This document shows positions 38,185 to 47,091 of a DNA stretch of 64,000 nucleotides, in pieces. A program made the position numbers and the translations under genes. Source of the stretch: Eubacteriales bacterium (GTDB taxonomy: Bacteria > Bacillota > Clostridia > Oscillospirales > Oscillospiraceae). The notes beneath the pieces are model-generated. The model had not been told where the DNA came from. It saw nothing but the letters and a program-made list of their open reading frames with translations, and did not search any database. Each line of letters begins with the position of its first letter. Positions within the stretch are counted from its first letter, which is position 1. The stretch is taken from positions 1 through 64,000 of the forward strand of contig JAUNPV010000013.1 of the NCBI GenBank assembly GCA_030536515.1, in the 5' to 3' direction.

Positions 38185-38820
38185 TTACTTCTTGGCCAGA
38201 GCCTTGGCGGTTTCGGCGGCGGAAGCGGCGTCGTCGGAGTAAGCGTCGGCACCGATCTCCTCTGCGAAGGCGGGGGTGATGGGCGCACCGCCGACGATGA
38301 CCTTGAACTCGCTGCGGCGGGGATGCTTGTTCAGCGCAGCAACGGTCTCCTGCATGGCGGGCATGGTGGTGGTCAGCAGAGCGGACACGCCAATCAGGGT
38401 GATTTCGGGGTCGGAGGCGGCCTCCATGAAGCGCTCCACGGGCACGTCGATGCCCAGGTCCACCACCTCGTAGCCGGTGGACTCAATCATCATAATGACC
38501 AGGTTCTTGCCGATGTCGTGCAGGTCGCCGGAAACGGTGCCCATGGCCATCTTGCCGATTTTGGCGGAGTTGTCACCGGCCAGATGGGGCTTCAGGACCT
38601 CAACGCCCTTCTTCATGGCCTTGGCGGCAATCAGCATTTCGGGAACGAAGATTTCGTTCTTCTTGAACTTGTCGCCCACGATGGCCATGGCGTCGATCAT
38701 ACCCTTGTTCAGAATGTCGATGGGGGCGTTGCCCTCATCCAGGGCCTCCTGCACCAGGCCGGGGACCAGCTTGGCCTTGCCGATTTCTACTGCATGAGCC
38801 AGTTCTTCAATCTTGGACAT
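38185..38820 (-). CDS. Corrinoid protein of a methyltransferase system
   Basis: The 211-residue protein has the helical cap of methionine-synthase type (residues 1-90) and a cobalamin-binding Rossmann domain. That domain has TVSGDLHDIGKNLV (cobalt-ligand His in DLHDIG), GVSALLTTTM and VGGAPITPAFAEEIGAD. It carries a methyl group on cobalt between a substrate methyltransferase and the pterin methyltransferase upstream in the same operon. Length fits the MtaC/MttC/OdmA group. AGGAGGAAAA precedes the ATG. Confidence 0.95.
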   Translation of the reverse strand: MSKIEELAHAVEIGKAKLVPGLVQEALDEGNAPIDILNKGMIDAMAIVGDKFKKNEIFVPEMLIAAKAMKKGVEVLKPHLAGDNSAKIGKMAMGTVSGDLHDIGKNLVIMMIESTGYEVVDLGIDVPVERFMEAASDPEITLIGVSALLTTTMPAMQETVAALNKHPRRSEFKVIVGGAPITPAFAEEIGADAYSDDAASAAETAKALAKK

Positions 38821-38875
38821 AATGTTTTTCCTCCTAAAAATATGTGATGATTTGAATGGTCACATGACCAAAGGT

Positions 38876-39676
38876 TTACGCTTTCACAGGGCCGAACTTG
38901 TTCTCCCGGTAGGCACCGATGTACTCCATGCAGTATTCGTCCAGGCCCAGCATGGCCTCGGTGGCGTACATCATGCCCATCATGTCCCGGTTGGTGGGGT
39001 CCATAACGCCGGAGTCCATGCCGGCGTTCATTGCCAGCACCAGGAAGGCCTGGTTCAGCAGCTTCCGGACGGGCAGGTTGAAGGAGATGTTGGAAACAGC
39101 GCCGGTGACATGGATGGCGGGGTACTGCTTCTTGACGCTCTGGATGACCTCGATGACCATGGAAATGCCGTCCTCAGAGGTGCACAGCATTTCAACCAGA
39201 GGGTCGATGTGGATACGGCTGGGGGCGATGCCGTACTCCTTGACCTTGACCATCAGCTGGTCGAACACCTGCAGCCGCTCCTCGGCGGAGGAGGGGATGC
39301 CCTTGGCGCACAGCAGGGCCACGCACTGCCAGCTGGTATTGGCGATGGCCGGGAAGACCACGTCCACCTTGTTGCCCTCCATGGAAACGGAGTTGATCAT
39401 GCCGGGCCTCTTGCAGAAGGGCATGGCGGCAACGCAGGACTCGGGATTGGGGCTGTCGATGCAGATGGGGGTGTCGGTGACCTCCTGGACCAGGTCGATG
39501 AGCCAGTGGAGGGTCTCCACCTCGTTGTCCTTCACGGATGCACAGACATCGATGAAGTCAGCGCCGGCCTCGGTCTGAATCTTGGCCAGGTGACGAATCC
39601 AATCCTCGTTGCGCTCGGCAATGGCCTTGGCCACGGAGGGAATGGAGCCGTTGATTTTTTCGCCAATAATGATCAT
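38876..39676 (-). CDS. Methyltetrahydrofolate:corrinoid methyltransferase
   Basis: This 266-residue TIM-barrel enzyme of the pterin-binding family has IIIGEKINGSIPSVAKAI at the start, AGADFIDVCA, PICIDSPNPE, and NSVSMEGNK with later GAVSNISF. These match methyltransferase II of acetogenic O-demethylases and AcsE. It would move the methyl group from the corrinoid protein to tetrahydrofolate or back. The ATG at 39676 was chosen for AAGGAG 9 bases upstream. An extended -10 (TGCTATAAT, TATAAT at 39719-39714 minus strand) precedes it. The corrinoid protein follows after 55 bases. Confidence 0.93.
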   Translation of the reverse strand: MIIIGEKINGSIPSVAKAIAERNEDWIRHLAKIQTEAGADFIDVCASVKDNEVETLHWLIDLVQEVTDTPICIDSPNPESCVAAMPFCKRPGMINSVSMEGNKVDVVFPAIANTSWQCVALLCAKGIPSSAEERLQVFDQLMVKVKEYGIAPSRIHIDPLVEMLCTSEDGISMVIEVIQSVKKQYPAIHVTGAVSNISFNLPVRKLLNQAFLVLAMNAGMDSGVMDPTNRDMMGMMYATEAMLGLDEYCMEYIGAYRENKFGPVKA

Positions 39677-39713
39677 GGTTTGCAACTCCTTCTTAGTTAT
39701 TATGGATAATTGC

Positions 39714-39825
39714 ATTATAGCATAGATTGTCGAAATGAAAAGCAGTTGTATTTTGCGGCTTTACGCAAATTTTCGTTGCGCCCCTGCATCTTACTGTTGC
39801 GTTCTGTCAAAGGCTGTGATAGAAT
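39714..39825. promoter_or_regulatory. Divergent control region, LysR-type palindrome
   Basis: TTTGCG GCTTTA CGCAAA (39752-39769) is an inverted repeat of the size LysR proteins bind. It lies between the minus promoter (TATAAT at 39719-39714) and the plus promoter of the LysR gene (TTGCGT 39797-39802, 17 bases, TAGAAT 39820-39825). Confidence 0.6.
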
Positions 39826-39852
39826 GGAAAAAAAGGGGAGAGGAGGGACCGC

Positions 39853-40716
39853 ATGGAACTGAGGCAGCTTCGGTATTTTTTGGCGGTGGCGGACAGCCGC
39901 AGCATCGTCAGCGCGGCGGAGTCACTGTACATTTCCCGCCAGGCGGTGTCCAAGGCGGTCTGCCGCCTGGAGGAGGAGCTGGGGGTGGAGCTGTTCGTCC
40001 GGGACTCCGGCGGCGTGTTTCTGACCCCCACGGGGGTGCTGTTTTACGAGCGGGTCCGGGCGGTGGTCAAGGAGCTGGACAGCATTGCCGACCAGATGCG
40101 CACCAGCACCGAGCGGTTCCGCCTGCGCATCCGCATGGCCTTTGCGGCGGGAACCCTGCTGCTGTTGGAGGATAATCTGATGCGCTATTGCAGCCAGAAG
40201 GAGAATCTGGAAATCTCCTGCTCTGAGCACACCCAGGAGGAGTGCACCCGGCTGCTGCAGGAGCACCAGGTGGACCTGGCGGTGGGCGGCGCAGCCTCGG
40301 ACAATCCCCAGTTTGTTTCGGAGGAGCTGCTCCGGTCCCCCATCGGCCTGCTGCTGCGCAACCAGCCGGACCTGGAGGACATGGACATCATCGACATCAG
40401 CGACCTGAGCTGGCTGGCGGTGGCGGTCCTCAGCGACGCCCAGCTGCTGGCCTTCTGCCAGCGGCACAAGCTAAGCCCCCAGTACCAAGGCCAGGACCTC
40501 TACCGGCTGTTCACCCTGACGGCGGCGGGCAAATGCGCCCTGCTGCTGCCAAAATGTATGACCCCCCGGGAGGACCCCCGGCTGCGGTGGTTCCCCCTCC
40601 GGCAGGAGGAGGACTGGAGGCTCTATTGGACCTATCCGCAGATTGCGGAGGCAAATCTTCTGTTCAGCTCGGCCCTGGAGGAGCTGCATCTTCATCTGGG
40701 ACCGGCAGTAGAATGA
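39853..40716 (+). CDS. LysR-family transcriptional regulator
   Basis: The 287-residue regulator has the N-terminal winged helix-turn-helix LRQLRYFLAVADSRSIVSAA and ISRQAVSKAVCRLEEELG, then a periplasmic-binding-like effector domain (about residues 90-285). It is divergent from the corrinoid/pterin methyltransferase pair, with a palindrome between, and directly upstream of the RACo gene by 13 bases. It is therefore the likely regulator of the whole methyl-transfer set, responding to the methylated substrate or a product. AGAGGAGGG precedes the ATG. Confidence 0.92.
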   Translation: MELRQLRYFLAVADSRSIVSAAESLYISRQAVSKAVCRLEEELGVELFVRDSGGVFLTPTGVLFYERVRAVVKELDSIADQMRTSTERFRLRIRMAFAAGTLLLLEDNLMRYCSQKENLEISCSEHTQEECTRLLQEHQVDLAVGGAASDNPQFVSEELLRSPIGLLLRNQPDLEDMDIIDISDLSWLAVAVLSDAQLLAFCQRHKLSPQYQGQDLYRLFTLTAAGKCALLLPKCMTPREDPRLRWFPLRQEEDWRLYWTYPQIAEANLLFSSALEELHLHLGPAVE

Positions 40717-40729
40717 AAGGAAGGATCGC

Positions 40730-42193
40730 ATGGACTACAAGGTAACCATTCAGAACACAGGCCGGACCCTGCGTGCGCCGGCGGGGGAGACGCTGCTGGG
40801 GGTCCTGCAAAGGGGCGGGGCTGCGCCAGACGCGCCCTGCGGCGGCCACGGCACCTGCGGCAAGTGCCGGGTGCTGGTGGACGGGAAGGAGCAGCTGGCC
40901 TGCGGCACGAAAATTGACAGGGACATCACTGTGACCCTGCCGGAAAAAACCAAAACCGACATTCTCACCGCATCGGTGGAGGTAAGTGCCCAGGCAGACG
41001 GGGAATGTGACTACGCCGCCGCCTTCGACGTGGGCACTACCACGGTGGTGTGCTATCTGCTCAGCGGCCGGGACGGGCACCTCCTGGCCCAGGCCAGCGC
41101 CGTGAACCCCCAGACCCGGTACGGGGCCGACGTGATTTCCCGCATCCAGTATGCCATGGAGCAGGATGCCGCCGCTCTGTCCGGCTGCATCCGCCATGGC
41201 ATGGAGGCTCTGCTGCGCCAGGTGTCGGAGCAGGCTGCCATCGACCCGGCTCAGATTGGCCTGATCAGCATTGTGGGCAACACCGCCATGCACCATCTGC
41301 TGCTGGGCATCGACCCCAAATCCCTGACGGTGCCCCCCTATATGCCCAAGGTCAGCCACGCCATGGACTTGGCGGGGAAGGACCTGCTGCCGGTGTGCCC
41401 CGGGGCCCGGGTGCGGATGCTTCCCAACATTGCAGGCTTCGTGGGGGCGGACACCGTGGGCTGCCTGGTGGCAACCCGGTTTGACCGGCTTCAGGAGCTG
41501 ACGCTGATGATTGACATTGGCACCAACGGCGAAATGGTGCTGGGCGACAGCCGCCGCCGGATTGCCTGCTCCACCGCCGCGGGACCGGCCTTCGAGGGGG
41601 CCAAGATTCAGTGCGGAATGCGGGGGGCTGTGGGGGCTGTGGACCACGTGGCCTGGAAGGATGGAAACATCACCTTCTCCGTCATCGGCGGCGGGGAGCC
41701 GGTGGGCCTGTGCGGCTCGGGGCTTCTGGACCTGGTGACGGCTCTGCTGCAAAAGGGCGACATCGGCGAAAGCGGCCGCATGGAATGCGGCGACCGGTAC
41801 ACCCTGGAGGGAACGGCCGTATTTCTGACCCAGAAGGACGTCCGGGAGGTCCAGCTGGCCAAGGCCGCCATTCGGGCGGGCATCGAGCTGATGTGCAGGG
41901 CCATGGGTGTCACCCCGGCGGATATCCGGCGGGTGTACCTGGCCGGGGCCTTCGGCAATTACTTAGACCCCGCCTCCGCCTGCGCCATCGGCATGATTCC
42001 GCCGGTGCTGCTGGACCGGATTCAGCCCATTGGCAATGCGGCGGGAGCCGGGGCACGGCTGTGCGCCGTCAGCGCAGGGGAGTTCCAGTACAGCACAGCC
42101 CTGGCCCAGGGAACGGAATTTTTGGAGCTGGCCTCCCGGCCGGAGTTCAACGATACCTATGTAGACTGTCTGATGTTCGAGGAGGATGAATAG
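40730..42193 (+). CDS. RACo-type corrinoid activation ferredoxin (DUF4445)
   Basis: The 487-residue protein starts with a plant-type [2Fe-2S] domain (CGGHGTCGKC about residues 37-46, further Cys in LACGTK). A linker and a large ASKHA-type domain follow: FDVGTTTVVCYLL, GNTAMHHLLLGI, DIGTNGEMVLG, GLCGSGLLDL and LAGAFGNYLD. Such reductive activators rescue cobalt(II) corrinoid proteins to the active cobalt(I) state with ATP. It fits the adjacent corrinoid protein. The gene lies between LysR and DUF2284 genes with almost no gaps and ends with TAG, showing that TAG is an ordinary stop here. Confidence 0.94.
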   Translation: MDYKVTIQNTGRTLRAPAGETLLGVLQRGGAAPDAPCGGHGTCGKCRVLVDGKEQLACGTKIDRDITVTLPEKTKTDILTASVEVSAQADGECDYAAAFDVGTTTVVCYLLSGRDGHLLAQASAVNPQTRYGADVISRIQYAMEQDAAALSGCIRHGMEALLRQVSEQAAIDPAQIGLISIVGNTAMHHLLLGIDPKSLTVPPYMPKVSHAMDLAGKDLLPVCPGARVRMLPNIAGFVGADTVGCLVATRFDRLQELTLMIDIGTNGEMVLGDSRRRIACSTAAGPAFEGAKIQCGMRGAVGAVDHVAWKDGNITFSVIGGGEPVGLCGSGLLDLVTALLQKGDIGESGRMECGDRYTLEGTAVFLTQKDVREVQLAKAAIRAGIELMCRAMGVTPADIRRVYLAGAFGNYLDPASACAIGMIPPVLLDRIQPIGNAAGAGARLCAVSAGEFQYSTALAQGTEFLELASRPEFNDTYVDCLMFEEDE

Positions 42194-42194
42194 C

Positions 42195-42731
42195 ATGGAT
42201 TATGCGGAAGCGGCTGCCCTGGCGGAGGCCACGGGCTTTACCCACACCGGGCCTCTGGACCCCAAGACCCTGGTTTTGAAGCAGGAGGTCCGCCAGATGT
42301 GCCAGGCCAACACCTGCGGCCAGTACGGCAAGCGGTGGAGCTGCCCTCCGGGCTGCGGCACCCTGGAGGAGCTGGCCGCCCAGATTGGGGCCTGCACCAG
42401 CGGCATTCTGGTCCAGACCGTGGGCCAGCTGGAGGACAGCATGGACTGGGAGGGCATGATGGAGGCGGAGGCCCGGCATAAAAAGCACTTTTTGCAGATG
42501 TACGAGTCCCTCCGGACCCGGGGCGTTCCGGTGCTGGCCATTGGGGCCGGGTGCTGCACCCAGTGCAAGACCTGCTCCTACCCCGACGCTCCCTGCCGGT
42601 TCCCGGAGAAAATGGTCCGGTCCATGGAGGCCTTCGGCATGGTGGTGTCCGAGGCCTGCAAGGCCAATCACCTGCCCTACTACTACGGCCCAGACACCAT
42701 CGCCTATACCAGCTGCTTTTTGTTTGAATAA
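42195..42731 (+). CDS. DUF2284 metal-binding protein
   Basis: The 178-residue protein is cysteine-rich, with CQANTCGQYGKRWSCPPGCG in the first third and GAGCCTQCKTCSYPDAPCRF in the last. The cysteines suggest one or two iron-sulphur clusters. DUF2284 proteins often accompany corrinoid methyltransferases in anaerobes, and electron delivery to the activator is a reasonable guess. Start ATG 42195 is 9 bases after GGAGG and 1 base after the RACo stop; an ATG at 42186 is less well spaced. Confidence 0.88.
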   Translation: MDYAEAAALAEATGFTHTGPLDPKTLVLKQEVRQMCQANTCGQYGKRWSCPPGCGTLEELAAQIGACTSGILVQTVGQLEDSMDWEGMMEAEARHKKHFLQMYESLRTRGVPVLAIGAGCCTQCKTCSYPDAPCRFPEKMVRSMEAFGMVVSEACKANHLPYYYGPDTIAYTSCFLFE

Positions 42732-42737
42732 TACGAA

Positions 42738-42857
42738 TTGTGCTTATCGGGTTAGCTCAGCAAAGCCGATAAGCAAACAATGCTATCCCCCCGCCGCAAT
42801 GCGCCTGAGAATGGCAGAATATAGAGCCCCCCTGATGCTATTGCACCAGGGGGTTCG
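42738..42857. terminator. Two hairpins between convergent genes
   Basis: GTGCTTATCGG...CCGATAAGC (42738-42775) is a fragment of the terminal inverted repeat of the element at 53263-53497. CCCCCTG ATGCTATTGCA CCAGGGGG (42836-42853) with GTTCGTT after it is the terminator proper. Confidence 0.65.
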
Positions 42858-42862
42858 TTAAT

Positions 42863-43852
42863 TTAGAAATATCTCTTGCTTGCCAGGTCAATCTGGCGGG
42901 TGGTTTCCTCGTAAACGCCGGGGAAGGTGCTCATGGGCAGACCCTGGGAGGCGCCGGGGATGAAGTAGAGCTTGCCGCACTCGGCGCAGGCCCGGTCCAC
43001 CTGCTTGGCCACGACCTCGGGGGTCCAGCCCTCGTAGTCGATGGTGGCGCTGTCGATGCCGCCCATGAAGGAGATTTTGCCGCCGTACTTTTTGATGAGC
43101 TCGGGGATGTTGTTGGTGGTCATCACGCCCTGCCAGATGTCGATGCCCATGTCAATCATGTCGGGCACCAGGGTGGCGGCGTAGGAGTCGGAGTGGTGGA
43201 TGACCAGCTCGACACCGTGGGACTTGTAGTAGCCGTAGATTTTCTCGTAGGCGGGCTTGAAGAACTCCCGGAACATATCGGGGGAGATGAAGGTGGACTG
43301 CTGGCTGCCCCAGTCGTCGTGGTGGAAGATGGCATCGGGCTTGATGTACTTGCACAGCTCGGCGGCGTAGTCCAGCTCAAACTGGGTGATGCAGTCCACC
43401 AGCTCGTGCATCTCGTCGGGATACTCATAGAAGGCCATCAGGCAGTTCTGAATCTCCATCAGGTAGTGGCACTGCTCAAACACGCCGGGGGCAAAGAAGG
43501 GAGCCAGGAACTGCTCCTTGCGGTCCACGGCCTCGGCCTTGGCAATGAAGGGCTCCCACTCCTGGGCATCGTAGACCACACGGGGGACCTTCACATACTC
43601 ACGCCAGTTTTCGATGTCCTTGATGACGATTTTATCGGGGGTGTGGACAGGGAAGGCGCCGGGGGTGCCCACGGGGAAGGACTTGGTCACGCCCCAGGCG
43701 TTGACCACATTCATCTCGCCGTACTTGGGGTTGGGGTTGCGGTTGCCGAAGGGGGAACCCAGGAGGATGTTGAAGGCCTCGTACTGGTTCACAAACCGGT
43801 CGGGGTGGCCGCCGTGGATGGTTTCCAGAAGATTCTGACGCTTGGTTAACAT
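42863..43852 (-). CDS. UroD-like (MtaA/OdmB-type) methyltransferase 1
   Basis: This 329-residue protein of the uroporphyrinogen-decarboxylase superfamily keeps the TIM-barrel motifs HHDDWGSQQS, FISPDMFREFFKP, VIHHSDSYAATL, IWQGV and FMGGIDS. In anaerobes these enzymes mostly transfer methyl groups to corrinoid proteins rather than make haem. Together with the nearby corrinoid protein it is a candidate substrate methyltransferase (methyltransferase I). Start ATG 43852 follows GGGAGG. It is a paralogue of the 333-residue protein at 52215, with the same opening MLT..QN.LET and GHPDR. The arylamine acetyltransferase gene is 38 bases upstream in the same direction. Confidence 0.88.
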   Translation of the reverse strand: MLTKRQNLLETIHGGHPDRFVNQYEAFNILLGSPFGNRNPNPKYGEMNVVNAWGVTKSFPVGTPGAFPVHTPDKIVIKDIENWREYVKVPRVVYDAQEWEPFIAKAEAVDRKEQFLAPFFAPGVFEQCHYLMEIQNCLMAFYEYPDEMHELVDCITQFELDYAAELCKYIKPDAIFHHDDWGSQQSTFISPDMFREFFKPAYEKIYGYYKSHGVELVIHHSDSYAATLVPDMIDMGIDIWQGVMTTNNIPELIKKYGGKISFMGGIDSATIDYEGWTPEVVAKQVDRACAECGKLYFIPGASQGLPMSTFPGVYEETTRQIDLASKRYF

Positions 43853-43890
43853 GGTATGTACCTCCCAATTATAATTTTCAAAATATATTT

Positions 43891-44685
43891 TCAGGAAAGG
43901 GTCAGCCCGAATTCCTGAGAAATAACGGTTTGCACCTGCTCCGGCGCCAGGTCGGCCTCCGTCCGCAGGCCCCGGTCCAGGCGGACCAGGTGCCTGTCCA
44001 CCAGGGAAATCCAGCCCCCGGGGGTGCAGCGGTAGAGCACGGCCTTGCCTTTGAAGGGGGAGTGGGGGTGGGCGGCAAAGTAGCCGCTGAGGGTGCCGAA
44101 GTCCTGGTCCTGCCAGACATCGGTGTCCCGGAAGCACAGCACCGGCTCCCAGCGGCCGCCGTCCAGGCGGGAAATGGTGATTTCGCCGGGGTACCAGCCG
44201 GTGTAATCGCCGGTGTTGGGGGTGACGCGGAAGGTGTCGCCGAAAACGGTCTGTTCACCGTCGGTGTCAATGGCAATGGCCCCCTTGGGTCCGGCACCGC
44301 CGAAGCCCACGTCACAGTACCAGGTCCGGCCGCCGGCGGTCACAAGGGTGGCCCGGTGGGTGACGGGACGGATGACCGTCCGCAGGTGAATCACCCGGGC
44401 GGGGACGCTGCGGCAGCGGTAGCCCAGTTCGGTCAGCAGCAGATAAAACAGCTTGTTCAGCTCAAAGCACCAGCCGCCCCGGCGGCGCTCCACCACCTTC
44501 CGGTACAGCCCCTCCGGCGAAAGGTCGGGCTCCCGGCCCTCCAGGCAGACCTCCAGATTCTCAAAGGGCACCGCCTCCAGATGGGCCCGGGTCAGCCGGA
44601 GAAGATTTTCCGCCGTGGGCTCCAGCGGCCCTTCCATGCCGATGCGGCGCAGATAGGCGGCGGTATCGAGTTTGAATTGAGACAT
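43891..44685 (-). CDS. Arylamine N-acetyltransferase
   Basis: The 264-residue enzyme has the Cys-His-Asp triad of the family: Cys in RRGGWCFELN (about residue 70), His in THRATLV (about 109) and Asp in YCDVGFGG (about 125). It transfers acetyl from acetyl-CoA to aromatic amines or hydrazines. Its place before a UroD-like methyltransferase suggests shared aromatic substrates such as methoxylated or amino aromatics. The ATG at 44685 follows GAAGG with workable spacing; the ATG at 44691 abuts it. Confidence 0.93.
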   Translation of the reverse strand: MSQFKLDTAAYLRRIGMEGPLEPTAENLLRLTRAHLEAVPFENLEVCLEGREPDLSPEGLYRKVVERRRGGWCFELNKLFYLLLTELGYRCRSVPARVIHLRTVIRPVTHRATLVTAGGRTWYCDVGFGGAGPKGAIAIDTDGEQTVFGDTFRVTPNTGDYTGWYPGEITISRLDGGRWEPVLCFRDTDVWQDQDFGTLSGYFAAHPHSPFKGKAVLYRCTPGGWISLVDRHLVRLDRGLRTEADLAPEQVQTVISQEFGLTLS

Positions 44686-44886
44686 TTTCATCCTTCTTTA
44701 TGGAAAAATTTGCGGAAATACAGGGAAAAAGCCACTGCCCCATTCGCAGAAATGAGGGAAGCCCGCCCGGGAGAAATGCTTGCTTTTTGTGCATAATTTA
44801 TAATTATAGGATACCACCGAACATGGTTATTGTCAAATAGAACTTACAGAACAAAATAAATTCCTTCTTTTTATTGATTTCGGATA

Positions 44887-44915
44887 TTGCTTTTCCTAAA
44901 AAATAAGGATACAAT
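44887..44915 (+). promoter_or_regulatory. Promoter of the PucR-type regulator
   Basis: TTGCTT (44887-44892), 17 bases, TACAAT (44910-44915), 31 bases before the start codon. The stretch 44770-44930 is notably AT-rich. Confidence 0.65.
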
Positions 44916-44946
44916 GAAGAAAATTTGACGCAGGGAGAGGATTGCC

Positions 44947-46506
44947 ATGCAGAGCTTGCAGCCCCGGGACACCCGGACCATCCGGCTGAATATTCAGATG
45001 CTCGCCGATACCATGGAGGAGCTGTGGTGGGAGTTCGAGGCCCACCGGCCCGGGGAGGCTCCCTGCCTGTCCGGCTGCCAGATTTACTGGGGCCAGGGGG
45101 AGCTGCGGCGGGATATCCTCTATCTGATTCCCCAGGGGGCGGAGGCGGGCTTTCCGGCGGACGAGTTCTGCTATGTGACCACCGGCCCGCTGGCGGGGGA
45201 CGCGCCCCATCTGCGCCGGGTGGACAAGCCCTTTCCCCAGGTGGCCAACCATGTGATGACCACCTTCCAGCGCTACGGCGAATTTGAGCACCGGATTAAC
45301 AACATCATCAGCGGCGGCGGGACCCTCCAGGAGCTGTGCCGGGCGGCGTCGGAATTTTTCCGGAACCCTCTGTACATCCACGACAATATGTTCTCCGTCA
45401 TCGCCATGTCCAACCATGTGGACGGAATGCTGGAATTTGAGTACAACGACAAGACCCAGAAAACCTACATCCCCCTGTGGCTCATCGACGAATTCAAATT
45501 TGACGATGCCTACCGCAAAACCATGCAGCTGCACCACGCCGGAATCTGGGACATCGACCAGTATCCCCACAATATGCGCAGCCTCTACGTGAACCTCTGG
45601 GACGGGGACCACTACTGGGGCCGCCTGCTCATCAACGAGCTGGGCACCCCCCTCCAGCCCGGCCAGGCCTGGGCGGCGGAGTATTTTGGGGAGTATATCA
45701 TCGCCTGGATGCGCAGCATGGACCAGCGCAGCTACCGGCGGAGCCACAATTTTGAGGAGACCCTGGTGGAGCTGATGACCACCGGCAAGACCAACGAGCG
45801 GGATTTGCAGGCGGTGCTGAGCATCCTCAACTGGAAGCCCGAGGAGCAGTACCTGTGCCTGAAGGTCCAGAACCAGAACCAGAGCCTGTCGGTCCGGTCT
45901 GACGACGCGCTCAACAGCCGCCTGTCCTCTATTTTGGCCGGGTGCGTCACCTTTTTCTACGACCAGCAGCTGTGCGCCGTCATCAACATGGACCGGTCCC
46001 CGCTGAAGTTTGCCGACGTTCGGGCAAGGCTGGCCCCGCTGATTCGGGACGCCTGTATGTACTGCGGCATTTCCAACCCCATCAGCGGCATCCAGGCCAT
46101 GCAGCAGGGCTTTTTGCAGGCGGATATCGCCATGCGCTACATCGTGGAGGAGGACAGCAGCGACTGGCTGGTCTCCTTCGCCGCCTGCGCCCTGTCCTAC
46201 ATCCGGGACCGGTCCTGCGGGGAGCTGCCGGTGACCATGGTGGTCCATCCGGTGCTGCTGGAGCTGAAGGCCCACGACCAGGCGGTGGGCAGCGAGTATT
46301 ACAAGACCCTGAAGGTCTACCTGCGCTGCGAGCGGAGCGTGCCGCTGACGGCCTCCGCCCTCATCATCCACAGAACCACCCTGACCTACCGGCTGGGCAA
46401 AATCCAGGAGCTGACCCGCCTGAACCTGGACGACGCTTCCCTGCGGCTGTACCTGCTGCTGTCGTTTCAGCTGCTGGATGCGGCGGACATGGCAAGGCAC
46501 AGATGA
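44947..46506 (+). CDS. PucR/CdaR-type transcriptional regulator
   Basis: The 519-residue regulator has a long N-terminal sensory part with ISGGGTLQELCRAASEFF near residues 117-134. A GGDEF-like remnant middle lies about 290-400, and the PucR C-terminal helix-turn-helix reads LKVYLRCERSVPLTASALII then HRTTLTYRLGKIQELT. PucR proteins activate catabolic genes in response to their substrate. Divergent placement to the acetyltransferase/UroD genes suggests those are targets. A GCAGGGAGAGG ribosome site precedes the ATG. Confidence 0.9.
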   Translation: MQSLQPRDTRTIRLNIQMLADTMEELWWEFEAHRPGEAPCLSGCQIYWGQGELRRDILYLIPQGAEAGFPADEFCYVTTGPLAGDAPHLRRVDKPFPQVANHVMTTFQRYGEFEHRINNIISGGGTLQELCRAASEFFRNPLYIHDNMFSVIAMSNHVDGMLEFEYNDKTQKTYIPLWLIDEFKFDDAYRKTMQLHHAGIWDIDQYPHNMRSLYVNLWDGDHYWGRLLINELGTPLQPGQAWAAEYFGEYIIAWMRSMDQRSYRRSHNFEETLVELMTTGKTNERDLQAVLSILNWKPEEQYLCLKVQNQNQSLSVRSDDALNSRLSSILAGCVTFFYDQQLCAVINMDRSPLKFADVRARLAPLIRDACMYCGISNPISGIQAMQQGFLQADIAMRYIVEEDSSDWLVSFAACALSYIRDRSCGELPVTMVVHPVLLELKAHDQAVGSEYYKTLKVYLRCERSVPLTASALIIHRTTLTYRLGKIQELTRLNLDDASLRLYLLLSFQLLDAADMARHR

Positions 46507-46520
46507 TAGGATACTAAAAA

Positions 46521-46557
46521 CTGCCGCACCGGCCAGAAAACCGGTGCGGCTTTTTTC
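46521..46557 (+). terminator. Terminator after the PucR-type gene
   Basis: GCCGCACCGG CCAGAAAA CCGGTGCGGC is followed by TTTTTT. Confidence 0.92.
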
Positions 46558-46638
46558 AAAACCAGCCGAAAGTTTTTTCAGTATGCCGCACATTTGGCAT
46601 GGGGAAACCGTTAATCATTGTGAAAGGAGGTTTTGCCG

Positions 46639-47091
46639 GTGGCAATGGATTTGGAAGAACAATATGACCGCATCTACCGCTACTGCTATTTCAAGGTCCG
46701 CCAGCGGGAAATGGCGGAGGACCTGACCCAGGAGACCTTTCTCCGGTTTCTGGAAAGCGGAGAGCAGGGCGGCGGGCGGTCCATGCAGTATCTGTACACC
46801 GTGGCCCGAAACCTCTGTGTGGACGAATACCGCCGGCACAAGCCGGAGCCGCTGGACGAGCAGGCGCTGGAAGGGGACGGGGAGGACGCCATGCTCACCC
46901 GGGCCGCCGTGCGGATGGCCCTGGCGGAGCTGGATGAGGCGGACCGGGAGCTGCTGCTGCTGCGCTATGTCAACGAGGTGCCCATGTCGGTGCTGAGCGG
47001 CCTGTACGGCCTGTCCCGGTTTTCTCTGTACCGCCGGGTATCCCAGGCGGCGAAAAAGCTGAAGAAAAAATTAGGGGAGGAGTATGGATGA
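46639..47091 (+). CDS. ECF-type RNA polymerase sigma factor
   Basis: The 150-residue sigma factor has region 2 (YDRIYRYCYFKVRQREMAED then LTQETFLRFLE) and region 4 with helix-turn-helix (LRYVNEVPMSVLSGLYGLSR). Region 3 is absent, as in group 4 factors. GTG 46639 is 8 bases after AAAGGAGG and is preferred over TTG 46633 and ATG 46645. It overlaps the next gene by 4 bases (ATGA). No recognisable zinc anti-sigma motif is in the neighbouring membrane protein, but that protein could hold it at the membrane. The ABC transporter downstream is a likely target. Confidence 0.9.
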   Translation: MAMDLEEQYDRIYRYCYFKVRQREMAEDLTQETFLRFLESGEQGGGRSMQYLYTVARNLCVDEYRRHKPEPLDEQALEGDGEDAMLTRAAVRMALAELDEADRELLLLRYVNEVPMSVLSGLYGLSRFSLYRRVSQAAKKLKKKLGEEYG